The notes beneath the pieces were generated by a model. The model was not told where the DNA came from. It searched no databases and saw only the letters and a list, made by a program, of their open reading frames with translations. From NCBI GenBank assembly GCA_965248255.1, contig CBDFIW010000004.1, forward strand, positions 496,001 through 560,000: 64,000 nucleotides of DNA, read 5' to 3'. The position numbers and the translations under genes were made by a program. The stretch comes from JAKZVK01 sp965248255. Lineage in GTDB: Bacteria; Acidobacteriota; Terriglobia; Bryobacterales; UBA6623. Below, piece after piece: positions 49,460 through 59,629 of this stretch; within the stretch, counting starts at the first letter, position 1, and every line of letters begins with the position of its first letter.

Positions 49460-50928
49460 TGAGTGACCCACGACAGCTTCTAGGACCTTTGACTCGCCGG
49501 CAGTTCTTTGGTCGATCACCGACCGGGATCGGAGCGGTGGCGCTGGCGTCACTGTTGAATCCGGAATTGTTCGCTGCCGGTCTCCTCAACCGTCCCAGCC
49601 GGGGAAAGGGTGCTCTGCCCGCGGCGCATTTCCCGGCGCGAGCCAAACGCGTGATCTACCTGTTCATGCACGGTGGGCCCTCACAGATGGAGCTGTTCGA
49701 CTACAAGCCGGCGCTGTGGAAGTGGAATGGCACTGAACTGCCCGATTCGGTGCGCGGCAACCAGCGGCTGACCGGCATGACCTCTGGCCAGGAATCGCTT
49801 CCGATTGCTGCGCCGAGACAGTTTGAGTTCAAGCAGCACGGCCAGAGCGGGGCTTGGATTAGCGAGCTGCTTCCAAACCTCGCAAGGGTGTGCGACGAAG
49901 TCTGTTTCGTCAAGTCGCTCAACACCGAGGCGATCAACCACGATCCGGCTGTGACACTACTGCAGACCGGCCACCAACAGCCTGGCCGTCCCAGCCTGGG
50001 TGCCTGGACGAGCTACGGAATCGGCAGCGAGAACGATGATCTGCCGGCCTTCGTCGTGCTGATCTCACGCGGCAGCGCGGCGCGCCCGGCAGACCCCCTC
50101 TACGCCCGACTCTGGGGCACGGGGTTCCTGCCATCCAGCCACCAGGGTGTCAACTTCCGCAAGAGCGGCGATCCGGTGCTCTACCTTTCGAATCCTCCCG
50201 GGCTGGACGCAGCCACGCGTCGGAGCATGCTCGAGGGGTTGGCCAGGCTGAATCGGAAGCAATTCGAGCTTTACCGCGATCCCGAGATCGAAACCCGGAT
50301 CGCGCAGTACGAAATGGCCTATCGCATGCAAACGTCCGTGCCGCAGTTGACCGACCTGTCTGACGAGACGCCGCAGACGTTTGACTTGTACGGTGAACAG
50401 GCCCGTACCCGAGGAACCTTTGCGGCCAATTGCCTGCTGGCTCGACGGTTGGCGGAGCGAGGCGTACGGTTCATCCAGCTCTATCATCGAGGCTGGGACC
50501 AGCACTATAACCTGCCCAGCGATATCAGGCTGCAGTGTCACGACGTCGACCGCGCCTGCGCCGCTCTGATCACCGATCTGAAGCGGCGGGGCCTGCTCGA
50601 GGAGACGTTGATCGTATGGGGCGGCGAGTTCGGTCGCACCGCTTACAGCCAGGGAAAACTCAGCGACACGGACTACGGCCGAGACCATCACGGACGCTGC
50701 TTCACGATGTGGCTGGCCGGTGGAGGCATCAAGCCTGGCGTCAGCTTCGGAGAGACCGACGACTACTGCTACAACATCGTCAAGGACCCGGTGCATGTGC
50801 ACGACCTGAATGCCACCATTCTCCACTGCCTGGGCATCGACCACGAACGGCTCACGTTCAAGTTCCAAGGCCGCCAGTACCGCTTGACCGACGTGCACGG
50901 CCAGACGGTAAAGAACATCCTTGCCTGA
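49459..50928 (+). CDS. DUF1501 family exported protein
   Basis: 489 residues, starting within the stop of the PSD1 gene (TGATG). A twin-arginine signal LTRRQFFGRSPTGIGAVALASLL is followed by the DUF1501 core: VIYLFMHGGPSQMELFDYKP, SLGAWTSYGIGSEN, LIVWGGEFGRTAYSQG and DLNATILHCLGID. It is a paralogue of the 13-kb gene, perhaps 35-40% alike judging by the aligned motifs. Function unknown. Confidence 0.87.
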
Positions 50929-50960
50929 GAGCCTGAAACTTCAACGATTCGTCGCACTTA

Positions 50961-52054
50961 TTGACTTCCGCATAATATAGAGTCAGTCAAAACAAAGAGA
51001 AGACTGTTTCCAGAAGGCCGTGATCAAACGCGGTTTGCGGTACATGCGGCGGAGTGCCTTGCGGGCCCGCTCGTTCAGCTCGCCGTAGTCTTTCGGACAG
51101 ACGTTCGGCAACTCGTGCTGCTTCCAGTAAGCCCAGATGTATTCCACCGGATTCAACTCCGGCGCATAGGGTGGCAAGTACTCGGTTGCGATGTGGCCTT
51201 CGGAGAGTTCGATGAACTCTTGCACCAGGCGGCTACGGTGCGCCGGCAGCCGATCCCAGACGATCAGCAGCGGGCGATCGATATGACGTACCAACGCCTT
51301 GAGAAAGTCGGTCACTTGCTCTTTGCCGATCGCACCGGGATAGAGCCGGAAGTAGAAGTTACGCAGCGTCAGCCCCGCCGAGACGGAAAGCTTCTCCCAG
51401 TTGAAGTTAAACTGCAGCACCGGTGTTTGGCCACGTGGCGCCCAGGTGCGGCAGCGATGCGGCTTCTGACTCAATCCGCTTTCGTCGATGAAGACGAGCG
51501 TACGGCCTTCGTTTTGGGCTTTTTTTTAATGCGCTTCCAGGTCTTGCGCTTCCAGGTGCGGATCCGCTCTTCGTTGCGCTCGCGCGCCTTTCCGGCCGGG
51601 CGTTGCGGGCTCCAGTCGAGCGCTCGCAGGATCTTCCAGGCGTGGCCTGCGTGGTATGCGACCCCGAACTCGTCTCCGGTCAGCCGAGCCACCCGCGGAC
51701 AGCTCCACAGGGGCGTTGGGAAGCCGTGGGCTTCCGGGCCTTCCAGCAGCAGCGACGTCAGGCGTTCGCGTTGTGCGGCATCGAGGAGCGGCTTGCGTCC
51801 GGCGCGCCCGGCCTGGCGGAGTCCGGCCGCACCCTGCTCGCGGTATTGCCGCCGCCACTCACTGACGGTTTGGCGAGCGACGTTCAGCCGTCTCGCCGTC
51901 TCGGACTGATTGTGGCCTTGGTGGAGCAGCCGCATCGCTTCGAAACGGCGCTTCTCCAGCGCCTTGAAATCCCGCTTCACACCTTTGGGGTTGCCCATAC
52001 ATATATAGATGCTCCACACTATCAAAAAGTGTCATAATAATTTGCGGGATTCAA
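50961..52054 (-). mobile_element. IS630-family element, intact copy D
   Basis: 1094 bases with TA borders at 50959-50960 and 52055-52056. The left end has one change (TTGACTTCCGCA). It lies 32 bases after the DUF1501 stop, and its other end abuts a truncated gene. Confidence 0.95.
50983..51998 (-). CDS. IS630 transposase made by -1 frameshift (copy D)
   Basis: The same structure as copies B and C: HTH frame and DDE frame joined by the A8 slip; the overlap is 51471-51474. The catalytic acids are intact. Confidence 0.88.
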
Positions 52055-52333
52055 TAGGGACACCTCATCACCAAGCCTCTGATCGCTTCGGGGTTTAAGC
52101 TCCTGCTCAATGTTGCTGTACGCGCCGGCGGCTATGCCACGGTGGCTGTGTTGGACGACGATAGCGAGCCCTTACCGGGATTCGCGGAATCGGTTCCACT
52201 CAAAGCCGACTCCACTAACCAACGCGTGTCGTGGCCATCCGGCGCGCACATCGGTCGACGGGCTAGTGGGCCGATTCGACTGCGGATCAAGTTGAAGGAG
52301 GCGGGCCTTTATTCGTTTCGGTTTACGGACTGA
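52055..52333 (+). pseudogene. C-terminal tail of a glycosidase-like or BNR-type protein
   Basis: The frame from about 52060 reads LITKPLIASGFKLLLNV, then VAVLDDDSEPLPGFAESVPL, VSWPSGAHIG and PIRLRIKLKEAGLYSFRF and stops at 52333. This is the C-terminal jelly-roll-like piece that ends many planctomycete/acidobacterial exported glycosidase-like and BNR proteins. Everything upstream is lost behind the IS630 copy D. Confidence 0.6.
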
Positions 52334-52552
52334 CCCGACACGCGACCGCAAAATACCCTAACGCATAGATCCTACAGCAGCTATGGTCGATTTGCCCGGT
52401 TAGTGTTGAGATATCGGGTTCCGCCTCTCGATCCCACATTTTGAACCCGCACCCCCGCCCGGCGGTACAACTTCAATGTTGTGACTCGGGCCACGATCAG
52501 CCCCTACAAGATTCTTTACTAGACATTGGTACTGGCGCCCGGTAGCTGACTA

Positions 52553-53413
52553 TTGCCATCTCATGATCAACCATGCCCGCGTAGTCAAGTGTCGCAGTCC
52601 GACGGTGACAAGGTTCAAGACGTCACGATTCGGATGACCGATGAAGCGGTCCACTTCATCGAATCGAACCGCGAGCGGCCGTTCTTCCTGTATTTCCCAC
52701 ATGCCATCCCGCACCCGCCACTCAATTTGCCCGAGTCGGTGCGTACGCCCGGGCAACCGATTTACGACGACGCAATCGAGCACATGGACGAGCAGATCGG
52801 CCGCGTTCTCGACACTCTGGATCGGCTCGGGCTTCGGGAGAAGCACGCTGGTGGTCTTTACCAGCGACAACGGACCGATGAACCGCGGCGGCGACACCGG
52901 CGGGTTGCGTGGCCGCATCCGAGATTCGTACGAAGGCGGCGTCCGAGTCCCGTTCATAGCCCGCTGGCCAGGCAATATCCCTTCCGGACAAGTCATCGAC
53001 ACGCCCGCCATCGCCTATGACGTGTTCCCGACATTACTGAAGTTGGCCGGCGGCGAGTTGCCCGAGGATCGCGTGTACGATGGCCAGGACATCTGGCACC
53101 TGCTCTCAGGCAAGGAGATTTTCAACGTCAGAAGCCCTTTATCTGCGTCTATCTCGGCAATGTAACGGCGATCCGTGACGACCGTTGGAAACTGCACGTC
53201 GCCAATCGCGATCAACGACTCGATCCTCCGGAACTCTACGACATCGAGCAGGACCCGGCTGAAACCCGCAATCTCCAAGAGTGGCACCCAGAAGTCGTCA
53301 AGCGCCTGCGCGCCGCCCTCGACGAAATGCAGAAGCAAGTTCCTAAGGTTTGGAGCCTGCGCTATCCGGTGCGTGACACTGCGAAACAACCCGGCGGAGT
53401 CAGGCGGAAGTAG
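52553..53413 (+). pseudogene. Sulfatase fragment with two frameshifts
   Basis: Piece 1 reads DEAVHFIESNRERPFFLYFPHAIPHPP and IYDDAIEHMDEQIGRVLDTL, from the middle of an arylsulfatase. Near 52840 it continues in another frame as STLVVFTSDNGPM and GGVRVPFIARWPGNIPSG. Near 53130 the third frame runs QKPFICVYLGNVTAIRDDRWKL, LYDIEQDPAETRNL, to TAG at 53413. The N-terminal catalytic cysteine region (CxPxR) is missing. A dead sulfatase; in this group such genes often sit with DUF1501/PSD1 modules. Confidence 0.8.
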
Positions 53414-53692
53414 CCGTCTGGCATGCGGGCATGCGCCAAACCAGCACCGGACATCTTCCACCGACCGAACCTCCGTCACGTTGATAATGCCTCCCGACCG
53501 TTTCTTGACTCCGGCCAGTCACGCAGCTCTCGATTCGCGGCGACTTCACGGCTCCGAGATTGCAGAGGGACCCCTGAGGAGTCCGTTGACCGTCTCAGCG
53601 CAGCGCCCTGGGCTAAAAACCTGTCTGTTCATGACATCGGTTGTTCTCAGCAGTTATGCGGCGGTACAATCCGCTATGGTCAGGGTCGGCAC

Positions 53693-53894
53693 TTGATAGG
53701 CACCACAATCTCGCATTACCGCATCACCGAGAAGCTCGGTGAAGGCGGGATGGGTGTCGTCTACAAGGCCGAGGATACGTCCTTGGATCGTCCGTGTTGG
53801 CCTGAAGTTCCTGGCCGCGGCCGCACTGAGCCACCCCACCATCTACCACGTTTGCGGAATCGATGAAGTCGAGGGCAACGGGGAACCCCACTGA
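53693..53894 (+). pseudogene. Ser/Thr protein kinase remnant
   Basis: The opening ISHYRITEKLGEGGMGVVYKAED is the standard Gly-rich loop of a bacterial Hanks-type kinase. A frame change follows near 53795. The second part (V-G-L-K-F-L-A, then LSHPTIYHVCGIDEVEGNGE) matches the Lys-containing and aC region but about 30 residues between are lost. It ends at TGA, one base into the next gene. No catalytic loop remains. Confidence 0.75.
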
Positions 53895-55446
53895 TGAACA
53901 ATTTCACATCTATCTTCACCTGTTTGCTCACCACAACCATCATCTGCCTATTCGGTAACGAGGCCATGGCCGCTGGCAAGACCTGCCGGGATGAATCCTG
54001 CTTTGCCGGCCAGGTCGCTGATTGCAGTGCGGGCTCGAACTACACCTCGCCGGTAATCGTCGAGGCCCAGGTTCGCTATTCCATCCTCGGGCCTCATGGT
54101 CGCGGATGTGAAGTCGACATGGTCTATACGCGGCACCCCAACCCGGAGTGGGTCCACAAGCCATTGCTGTTCACCATCGATCCGGACGGCGACATCGACG
54201 CCCAGATCAAATCGGCGGTAACCGGGTGTCTCGAAGGTAAGGGCGCGCAATGGCTTTGTGACGGTCCCTTGCACGACATGACCGGTGGTGTTAAAAAAAT
54301 TACGAAGACGGTCGCGGCGGCAATCTCGCCCTGCCGAGTGGACATTGCCGACAACGGTCCATCCTTGTACCCGATGCCTCGAAGCGGCCAGTGGGGCTAC
54401 GTCACGCGCGACGGCGAGTGGGCCATCGAACCGCGCTGGGCGTATGCGGAGCCGTTCAGCGAAGGGCGTGCCATAGTCGATGACGGCGGCATGTGGGGAG
54501 TGATCAACCGGGAAGGCAATTATGTGCTTGAGCCGGTGGTTCGCTCCAGCAGCTGCGAAACCTCGGTCGGAAACCGAAGTGTGTGTCAGTCTCCACTCCA
54601 ACCGTTCTCGCAAGGCTGTTCGACGGCTGATACTCAAAAGGAGGCAGCCCACATCCATTCTTCGTCGACCGTGACGGCCGGTTCTGGCTCGACGACCAGC
54701 TACCAAGAGATCTCAGTGGGTTGGATATTTGTGAATTCGGCCGTTTTTCCGGTGGGTGGGCATGGTTCCTGGCCATGGGCGAAGGGCTCAAGAAATCTTA
54801 TGGCTGGATTGACAGTGACGGAAAAGTAATTCTGAACAACGAATTCTCCGGTGCGGGCGAATTTGTTGGTGGACGGGCACCGGCAGCCAGCGGCGGCAAA
54901 TACTCCTGGGCCTACATCGACACGGACGGCAACCCTGTGCTGCCGAGCAAGTGGAAATTTAACGGTGCGCGGCCGTTTTCTGAGGGCCTCGCAGCCGCGG
55001 AGGTCAAAGCTTACCGGTGGATGTATTTCAGTAAAGAAGGCACCATCGCCATCGACCACGTGAGCCTGCGCGTCCCGCGCGAGGTGATCGGCGAAATGCT
55101 GAGCGAAGCAGACATCCAGGCGGCGGGCGATTTCCACGACGGCCTTGCGCCAATCCTCCCGGCGAATATGTTCGATGCCCAGGAGTTGATCTACATCCAC
55201 CCTGATGGCACTGAGGCCTTTGCGCCCGGTAGCGACCAGGGACTTGAAGTCTGCAACGCCTCGCGCCTGCCGGAATTTCGCAACGGGCTGGTGCAATTGC
55301 TGGTTGCCGACGAGGGTGCAGAATGCGCGGGTGCCAGGGCGGGACAGGCGCTTCTCGAAGGGGCCAACGCGCACTACGTCTACCTAGATACCTCCGGGAA
55401 TATTGTGCTGCAGGAGACCGCAAGTTCTACGATCGCTCGCCAATGA
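53894..55446 (+). pseudogene. WG-repeat exported protein, frame broken
   Basis: Signal peptide MNNFTSIFTCLLTTTIICLF, a Cys-rich stretch, then WG repeats (GQWGYVTRDGEWAIEPRW, MWGVINREGNYVLEP). After about 54612 the right frame changes; frame +1 continues PFFVDRDGRFWLDDQL and the WG repeats YGWIDSDGKVILNNEF, YSWAYIDTDGNPVLP, but contains TGA at 54628. So at least one base is lost and one nonsense change, or a short rearrangement. It ends at 55446. WG-repeat proteins are of unknown function; secreted ones may bind proteins. Confidence 0.7.
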
Positions 55447-55689
55447 GCTGAAGAGGGTGTCGGTTGTCGGCGCCCCGGTCATTACCGTGTGTGAAACAGG
55501 CTCGAATACGGCTCCTGACGGCTCGCTGATAGTCGCTTCATTCCATCTCGACCACTACTATCGGGCCGCCGATTCGCTCCGAGTACACGAGCGGACCCGA
55601 CATGTCGAGGGGCTACGTTTCGGGGGGCATTGATACCACTAGCTAACGACCGTACGTGACGAGACAGTCCTATCCGACTCCACCGGCCG

Positions 55690-56697
55690 TCACTGCTTCA
55701 CCAGTTCAACGCGCCGATTCTTGGCTCGACCTTCCGGCGTGTCATTTGAGGCCACAGGAGAGAGAGGCCCCACGCCAGCCGCCCTCAATCGGCCGCTATC
55801 GACCCCGTATCGGCTTACCAGAGACGTCGCGACGGCCTCCGCCCGGCGTCTTGAAAGGTCCATGTTGTGTTCGTAGCCGCCTTGGCTGTCGGTGTGTCCT
55901 ACCACCTGCAGTTTTAGCGACGGCCGACCCTGGAGGAGCTTGGACATTTCCTCTAAGGTGGATGAAGATTCCGGCTTGATGTCGGCACTATCGGTGTCGA
56001 AGTAGACACCGTAGATCGCAATGTGGCCGGTGGCGTCGATGCCTTTCGCCATGGCACCGGCTTTCACAGTGACCATTCCGGTCTCCATGGCCTGGGACTC
56101 GACGACTTCCAGGAGCGTCACCGGACGCTTGCTCAGCTTGCTGAACCCGGCATCGAAGGCGACGAGCACGGAAACATGGACTGTCGCCCCGCCAACCGAC
56201 TCTTTGGCCGCCACGTAGCGAAGATTCTGCGGTATGTCAAAAGCTGACCCACTCGTTTTTGTGTTGAGGAGTAGCTGTTCTCTCTCGTGGTAGAAGATCC
56301 AATGAAACAAGAAGCCACACTCCTTGTCGGCGCAGGTGAACAAGGTCTCAAAACCGGCCGATTCCAGCGCCGCCTGGTAGTTGCGGAGAATTTCTAGAGT
56401 GGATCGCCCCTCCGGCCCGCGGTAGAGGATTCGCGTGATCTTGCCCTCCAGGGTTTCTTTCTTCGAGGGAACCCGCCGACCTGCATCTTTAACCGCGGGT
56501 CCCAACGGCAGCGTGTACTCGTCAAAGTCTCGAACTTCGTAGCCGTCGATGAAGGAACCGGCGTAGCGCGTCACGAGTGGGTGGTCCGCACTGCCGGGAG
56601 AATCCTGACCCTGCGCCCGGCTGTCTACCGCGACGCCAAGCAGGGAGATCAAGATACTGAGAACGAGGGGGCTTGCGTACTTCGGTTTTGCAGTCAT
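55690..56697 (-). CDS. DUF4892-OmpA family lipoprotein or outer-membrane protein
   Basis: 335 residues. A signal peptide (MTAKPKYASPLVLSILISLL) precedes a DUF4892-like domain (~45-210; GFETLFTCADKECGFLFHWI). OmpA C-terminal domain: IYGVYFDTDSADIKPESSSTLEEM, LQVVGHTDSQGG, NMDLSRRRAEAV and NDTPEGRAKNRRVELV with the peptidoglycan-binding D/R pair. It anchors the outer membrane to the wall. Isolated gene next to an IS630-family element. Confidence 0.85.
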   Translation of the reverse strand: MTAKPKYASPLVLSILISLLGVAVDSRAQGQDSPGSADHPLVTRYAGSFIDGYEVRDFDEYTLPLGPAVKDAGRRVPSKKETLEGKITRILYRGPEGRSTLEILRNYQAALESAGFETLFTCADKECGFLFHWIFYHEREQLLLNTKTSGSAFDIPQNLRYVAAKESVGGATVHVSVLVAFDAGFSKLSKRPVTLLEVVESQAMETGMVTVKAGAMAKGIDATGHIAIYGVYFDTDSADIKPESSSTLEEMSKLLQGRPSLKLQVVGHTDSQGGYEHNMDLSRRRAEAVATSLVSRYGVDSGRLRAAGVGPLSPVASNDTPEGRAKNRRVELVKQ

Positions 56698-56712
56698 GTT
56701 GCTGTCATCCTA

Positions 56713-57876
56713 GTGTAGTGCGTCAAGCAGATTGCACCTTATGCAGGGCGGCACGTCCGCGCTTGACTTTCTCGAGGATGTCGGAGGCGGTCGCGGTCCA
56801 GATGAAGGGCGTGGGATGCCCGTTGTGCTGGGCGATGTAGTCGTCAATGGCGGCGACGAGCTCGTCCACGCTGCGAAACACGCCGCGGCGCAGGCGCTTG
56901 ACGGTGAGATCGCGAAAGAATCGCTCGACCATGTTCAGCCACGACGCCGAGGTCGGGGTGAAATGAATGTGGAAGCGCGGGTGACGATCGAGCCAACGCT
57001 TCACAGCGGCATGCTTGTGGGTGGCATAGTTGTCCACGATGAGATGAAGCTGTTTGTCCTTGGGGGTGCGGCGGTCAATTAAGCGCAGGAAGCGCAGCCA
57101 TTCCTGGTGGCTGTGTCGGGGCATGCACTCGGCGATCACGCTGCCGTCAAGGCTGTTGAGCGCCGCAAACAGGGTGGTCGTGCCGTTGCGCTTGTAATCG
57201 TGGGTCATCGTTTGGCCGCGTCCCTTTTTGAGCGGCAGGCCGGGCTGGGTGCGATCGAGGGCTTGGATTTGGGACTTCTCATCGAGCGAGAGAACCAGAG
57301 CATGCTCAGGCGGATTGAGATAGAGTCCGACGATGTCGTCGAGTTTCTCGGCGAAACGCGGGTCATTGCTGAGCTTGAGGGTCTTGACGCGGTGGGGCTT
57401 GAGGCCATGGGCGCGCCAAATCCGTCCCACGGTGGAAGCGCTGACGCCGGCCGCGGCGGCCATGGTGCGGCGGCTCCAGTGGGTGGCGTTGGACGGTTTC
57501 TCGCGGGTGGTCTTGTGGATGATCTGCTGTACTTTCTGCTTCGAGACGGCAGGTTTACGACCGGGCCGTGGGGCGTCTTTTGCAATGCCGGCGATGCTGC
57601 TTTCGAGAAAGCGCGTGCGCCAGCGGGCCACCAACTGCCGCGAGACACCGAGCTGTGCGGCGATCTGCTTATTCTCGAGACCGTCGGCGGCCAGCAGGAC
57701 AATCCTGGCTCGCAGGGCGAGACGAACGGCGACTTGGCGGCCGCGCGCGTAGCGGTCCAACTGCTTGCATTGCGCTGTGTTCAAAGTTACTGGTTGTGCT
57801 CTTCGCATCCCATGCCTCCTGTTAATAGAGACGATGGGAAGTCAATATAAGTTACATTATTTATGGTGCACTACAC
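56713..57876 (-). mobile_element. IS630-family element of a second type
   Basis: 1164 bases with TA borders at 56711-56712 and 57877-57878; ends GTGTAGTGCGTCA and the inverted GTGTAGTGCACCA. Different from the 1094-bp type. Its ends begin GTGTAGTGC, similar in style to the MITE-like repeat ends GTGGAATGTC. Confidence 0.9.
56723..57808 (-). CDS. IS630-family transposase (single frame)
   Basis: 361 residues. HTH (NKQIAAQLGVSRQLVARWRTRF) and DDE: LVLSLDEKSQIQALDRTQ, LIVDNYATHKHAAVKRWL, HFTPTSASWLNMVERFF. Unlike the first type this one needs no frameshift. It looks intact. Confidence 0.93.
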   Translation of the reverse strand: MRRAQPVTLNTAQCKQLDRYARGRQVAVRLALRARIVLLAADGLENKQIAAQLGVSRQLVARWRTRFLESSIAGIAKDAPRPGRKPAVSKQKVQQIIHKTTREKPSNATHWSRRTMAAAAGVSASTVGRIWRAHGLKPHRVKTLKLSNDPRFAEKLDDIVGLYLNPPEHALVLSLDEKSQIQALDRTQPGLPLKKGRGQTMTHDYKRNGTTTLFAALNSLDGSVIAECMPRHSHQEWLRFLRLIDRRTPKDKQLHLIVDNYATHKHAAVKRWLDRHPRFHIHFTPTSASWLNMVERFFRDLTVKRLRRGVFRSVDELVAAIDDYIAQHNGHPTPFIWTATASDILEKVKRGRAALHKVQSA

Positions 57877-58117
57877 TAGGTTGAGATTTGTCGGTCTGAA
57901 GTGGTACGCTCGGGCGCTGGGCGGCCGCCGGGATCAGGGAAAAAGGCTGGCGCGAATAAAACGCCGAAAGCGGCGGGCGATGTCGGCTGAGGCTCGGAAG
58001 CGGATCTCTGAGGCTCAGAAAATACGGTGGGTTGCGCAGAAGAAGGCGACCAAGAAGCCTTCCCAGTCTCCGTCTCAATCCAAACCTGCTTTTTTGACGT
58101 TGGGTCCCGTCGACTAG
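57863..58117 (+). CDS. Small basic protein, 5' part in the IS end
   Basis: 84 residues. The start codon ATG 57863 lies inside the IS630 terminal sequence, so the N terminus may be an artefact. The second half (MSAEARKRISEAQKIRWVAQKKATKK) is a basic motif, RISEAQKxRW, seen in small uncharacterised acidobacterial proteins. A start at the internal ATG (57980) gives only 45 residues. Confidence 0.4.
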   Translation: MVHYTRLRFVGLKWYARALGGRRDQGKRLARIKRRKRRAMSAEARKRISEAQKIRWVAQKKATKKPSQSPSQSKPAFLTLGPVD

Positions 58118-58210
58118 CGCCAGGTCGTCGCCGGCCTCATCGGCGCTGACGAAGTTTCCCGCAGAGGTGGGATCATCCGGACCCCCTAATATTGATTGGC
58201 CAGACTTGAA

Positions 58211-58651
58211 ATGACATCGGTCCCCAGAAAGCGGAAAGCTCGCATGGGCTCGTTGCCTGCTTGCTATTCATTCGCGCTTAATCCTCATGCGGCTGCTCGC
58301 TTCACGACGTGCCCCCGGTGTAAAGCGAAAATGCGAGTCCGTAAGATTCCGTTCGTCATTCACGTCGATGGAGCAGGGCTTATGGTTCTCCGGAAGACAT
58401 GCCGTCTGTGCGTCAACTGCGAGCTCGTGATCGTGCACCAGGCCGAACTCGAACCGCTGATAGCAGCCTCCGTCGGTCAGCCGATAGCGACCAAGCCGAA
58501 GTACTTGGTGCTTGGCACGGTCGAACCGCGGGCGTGGCGGCGAGGCTTGTCTGATGGGGTGGTGGTTGACGAATTGATTCAGTACATGGCGGACTTCAAG
58601 GCTTACATGAATGTTGAGTACACGCCGGGTGGCTGGTATCGCTCGACATAA
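58211..58651 (+). CDS. Hypothetical zinc-ribbon protein
   Basis: 146 residues from the ATG at 58211 (58244 is also possible). Segment CYSFALNPHAAARFTTCPRCKAKMRVRKIP and then KTCRLCVNC gives four cysteines in two pairs, a probable zinc ribbon. HQAELEPLI follows. This layout recurs in uncharacterised bacterial proteins. Function unknown. No partner gene. Confidence 0.55.
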   Translation: MTSVPRKRKARMGSLPACYSFALNPHAAARFTTCPRCKAKMRVRKIPFVIHVDGAGLMVLRKTCRLCVNCELVIVHQAELEPLIAASVGQPIATKPKYLVLGTVEPRAWRRGLSDGVVVDELIQYMADFKAYMNVEYTPGGWYRST

Positions 58652-58818
58652 TACGATGGCGAATGAGGGCTGCAGCCGGCGGACGAAGTAAGCCGCACTG
58701 CGGCTGAAGGCCGAGGCCGTTCGACCGCTTCAGCCCGCCGGCAAGGTACACCAGACAACCATGGCGAATCGGAGCAAAAACGCGACCCTGGGCAGCCGTC
58801 AAAGCCGAACTGCAACAA

Positions 58819-59370
58819 ATGGATCCCAAGGCGCTAGTCAACCTGTTTCGAGATATTTACCGGTCGAACCAGGAAAACCGGCGTTTTCTGCATGCTCGCC
58901 TGCTCGGTTCTCAGACGGAACTTGCCAAATACCGCAAGCTCGTGGTCGATGCCATTTACCCGGAGCCGTTCAGTCGACGGCCGTTTCGAGTCAGCGCAGC
59001 GGAACGGCTCATTCGCCACTATCGTCAAGCGACAAGCGACATCGAGGGCACGGTCGACCTGATGCTCAGTTTCGTTGAAGCCGGCACCGAGCAGGCGGCG
59101 GACTTGGGCTACGGTGGGGAACGGTACTTCGGAGCGCTTGAAAGGGCGCTCGATGAAGTCGCGGACGCTTTGGCCGAACTCTCCCCGGATTCGCACCGGC
59201 ACGCGGTTGCGCGAATCGAGCGAATCGCAGCCCGGGCGGATTCGATTGGGTGGGGCTTCTGCGACTACGCTCAGGAGATTGCTACCCGCGCGAACGAGAC
59301 CATAACCTCGCCGAGTGGTATGTATCACAATCGAGCGCGGTCCAAAAAGGACGTCCGGTCGACGCGCTAG
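58819..59370 (+). CDS. DUF6155-like protein
   Basis: 183 residues, alpha-helical. Characteristic stretches are LVNLFRDIYRSNQENRRFLHAR, YPEPFSRRPFRVSAAERLIRHY and LMLSFVEAGTEQAADLGYG. Residues upstream of the ATG in the same frame (VKAELQQ) also look related, so the true start may be earlier or the gene may be truncated. Function unknown. Confidence 0.6.
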   Translation: MDPKALVNLFRDIYRSNQENRRFLHARLLGSQTELAKYRKLVVDAIYPEPFSRRPFRVSAAERLIRHYRQATSDIEGTVDLMLSFVEAGTEQAADLGYGGERYFGALERALDEVADALAELSPDSHRHAVARIERIAARADSIGWGFCDYAQEIATRANETITSPSGMYHNRARSKKDVRSTR

Positions 59371-59602
59371 TGTGCAGGACCGGCGCTCTCGTCGACCGGC
59401 GAAAGGAGCCGTCGTCATGTTTGGACGCGAGCAGACACTTTCTCATGCCACATCCTTGCAGCCGGACGGAGCCGGGCGACAATGACCCGCTGTCGGCAAA
59501 GATCTACCATTACCAACGATTTTGCACACTCTGTGCGAGATTCTGAGCGCATGACGGACTAACCGACTTTCTGACTGGAAGTCGAGATAGCCCCGAGTAT
59601 CA

Positions 59603-59629
59603 GGCCAGCGGCAAAGGAGGCCGCTGGCC
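59603..59629 (+). promoter_or_regulatory. Hairpin holding the Shine-Dalgarno in its loop
   Basis: GGCCAGCGGC (59603-59612) and GCCGCTGGCC (59620-59629) pair perfectly; the loop AAAGGAG is the ribosome site, and the ATG of the integrase follows at once (59630). A 10-bp stem with a presented or hidden site would affect translation. Confidence 0.65.
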
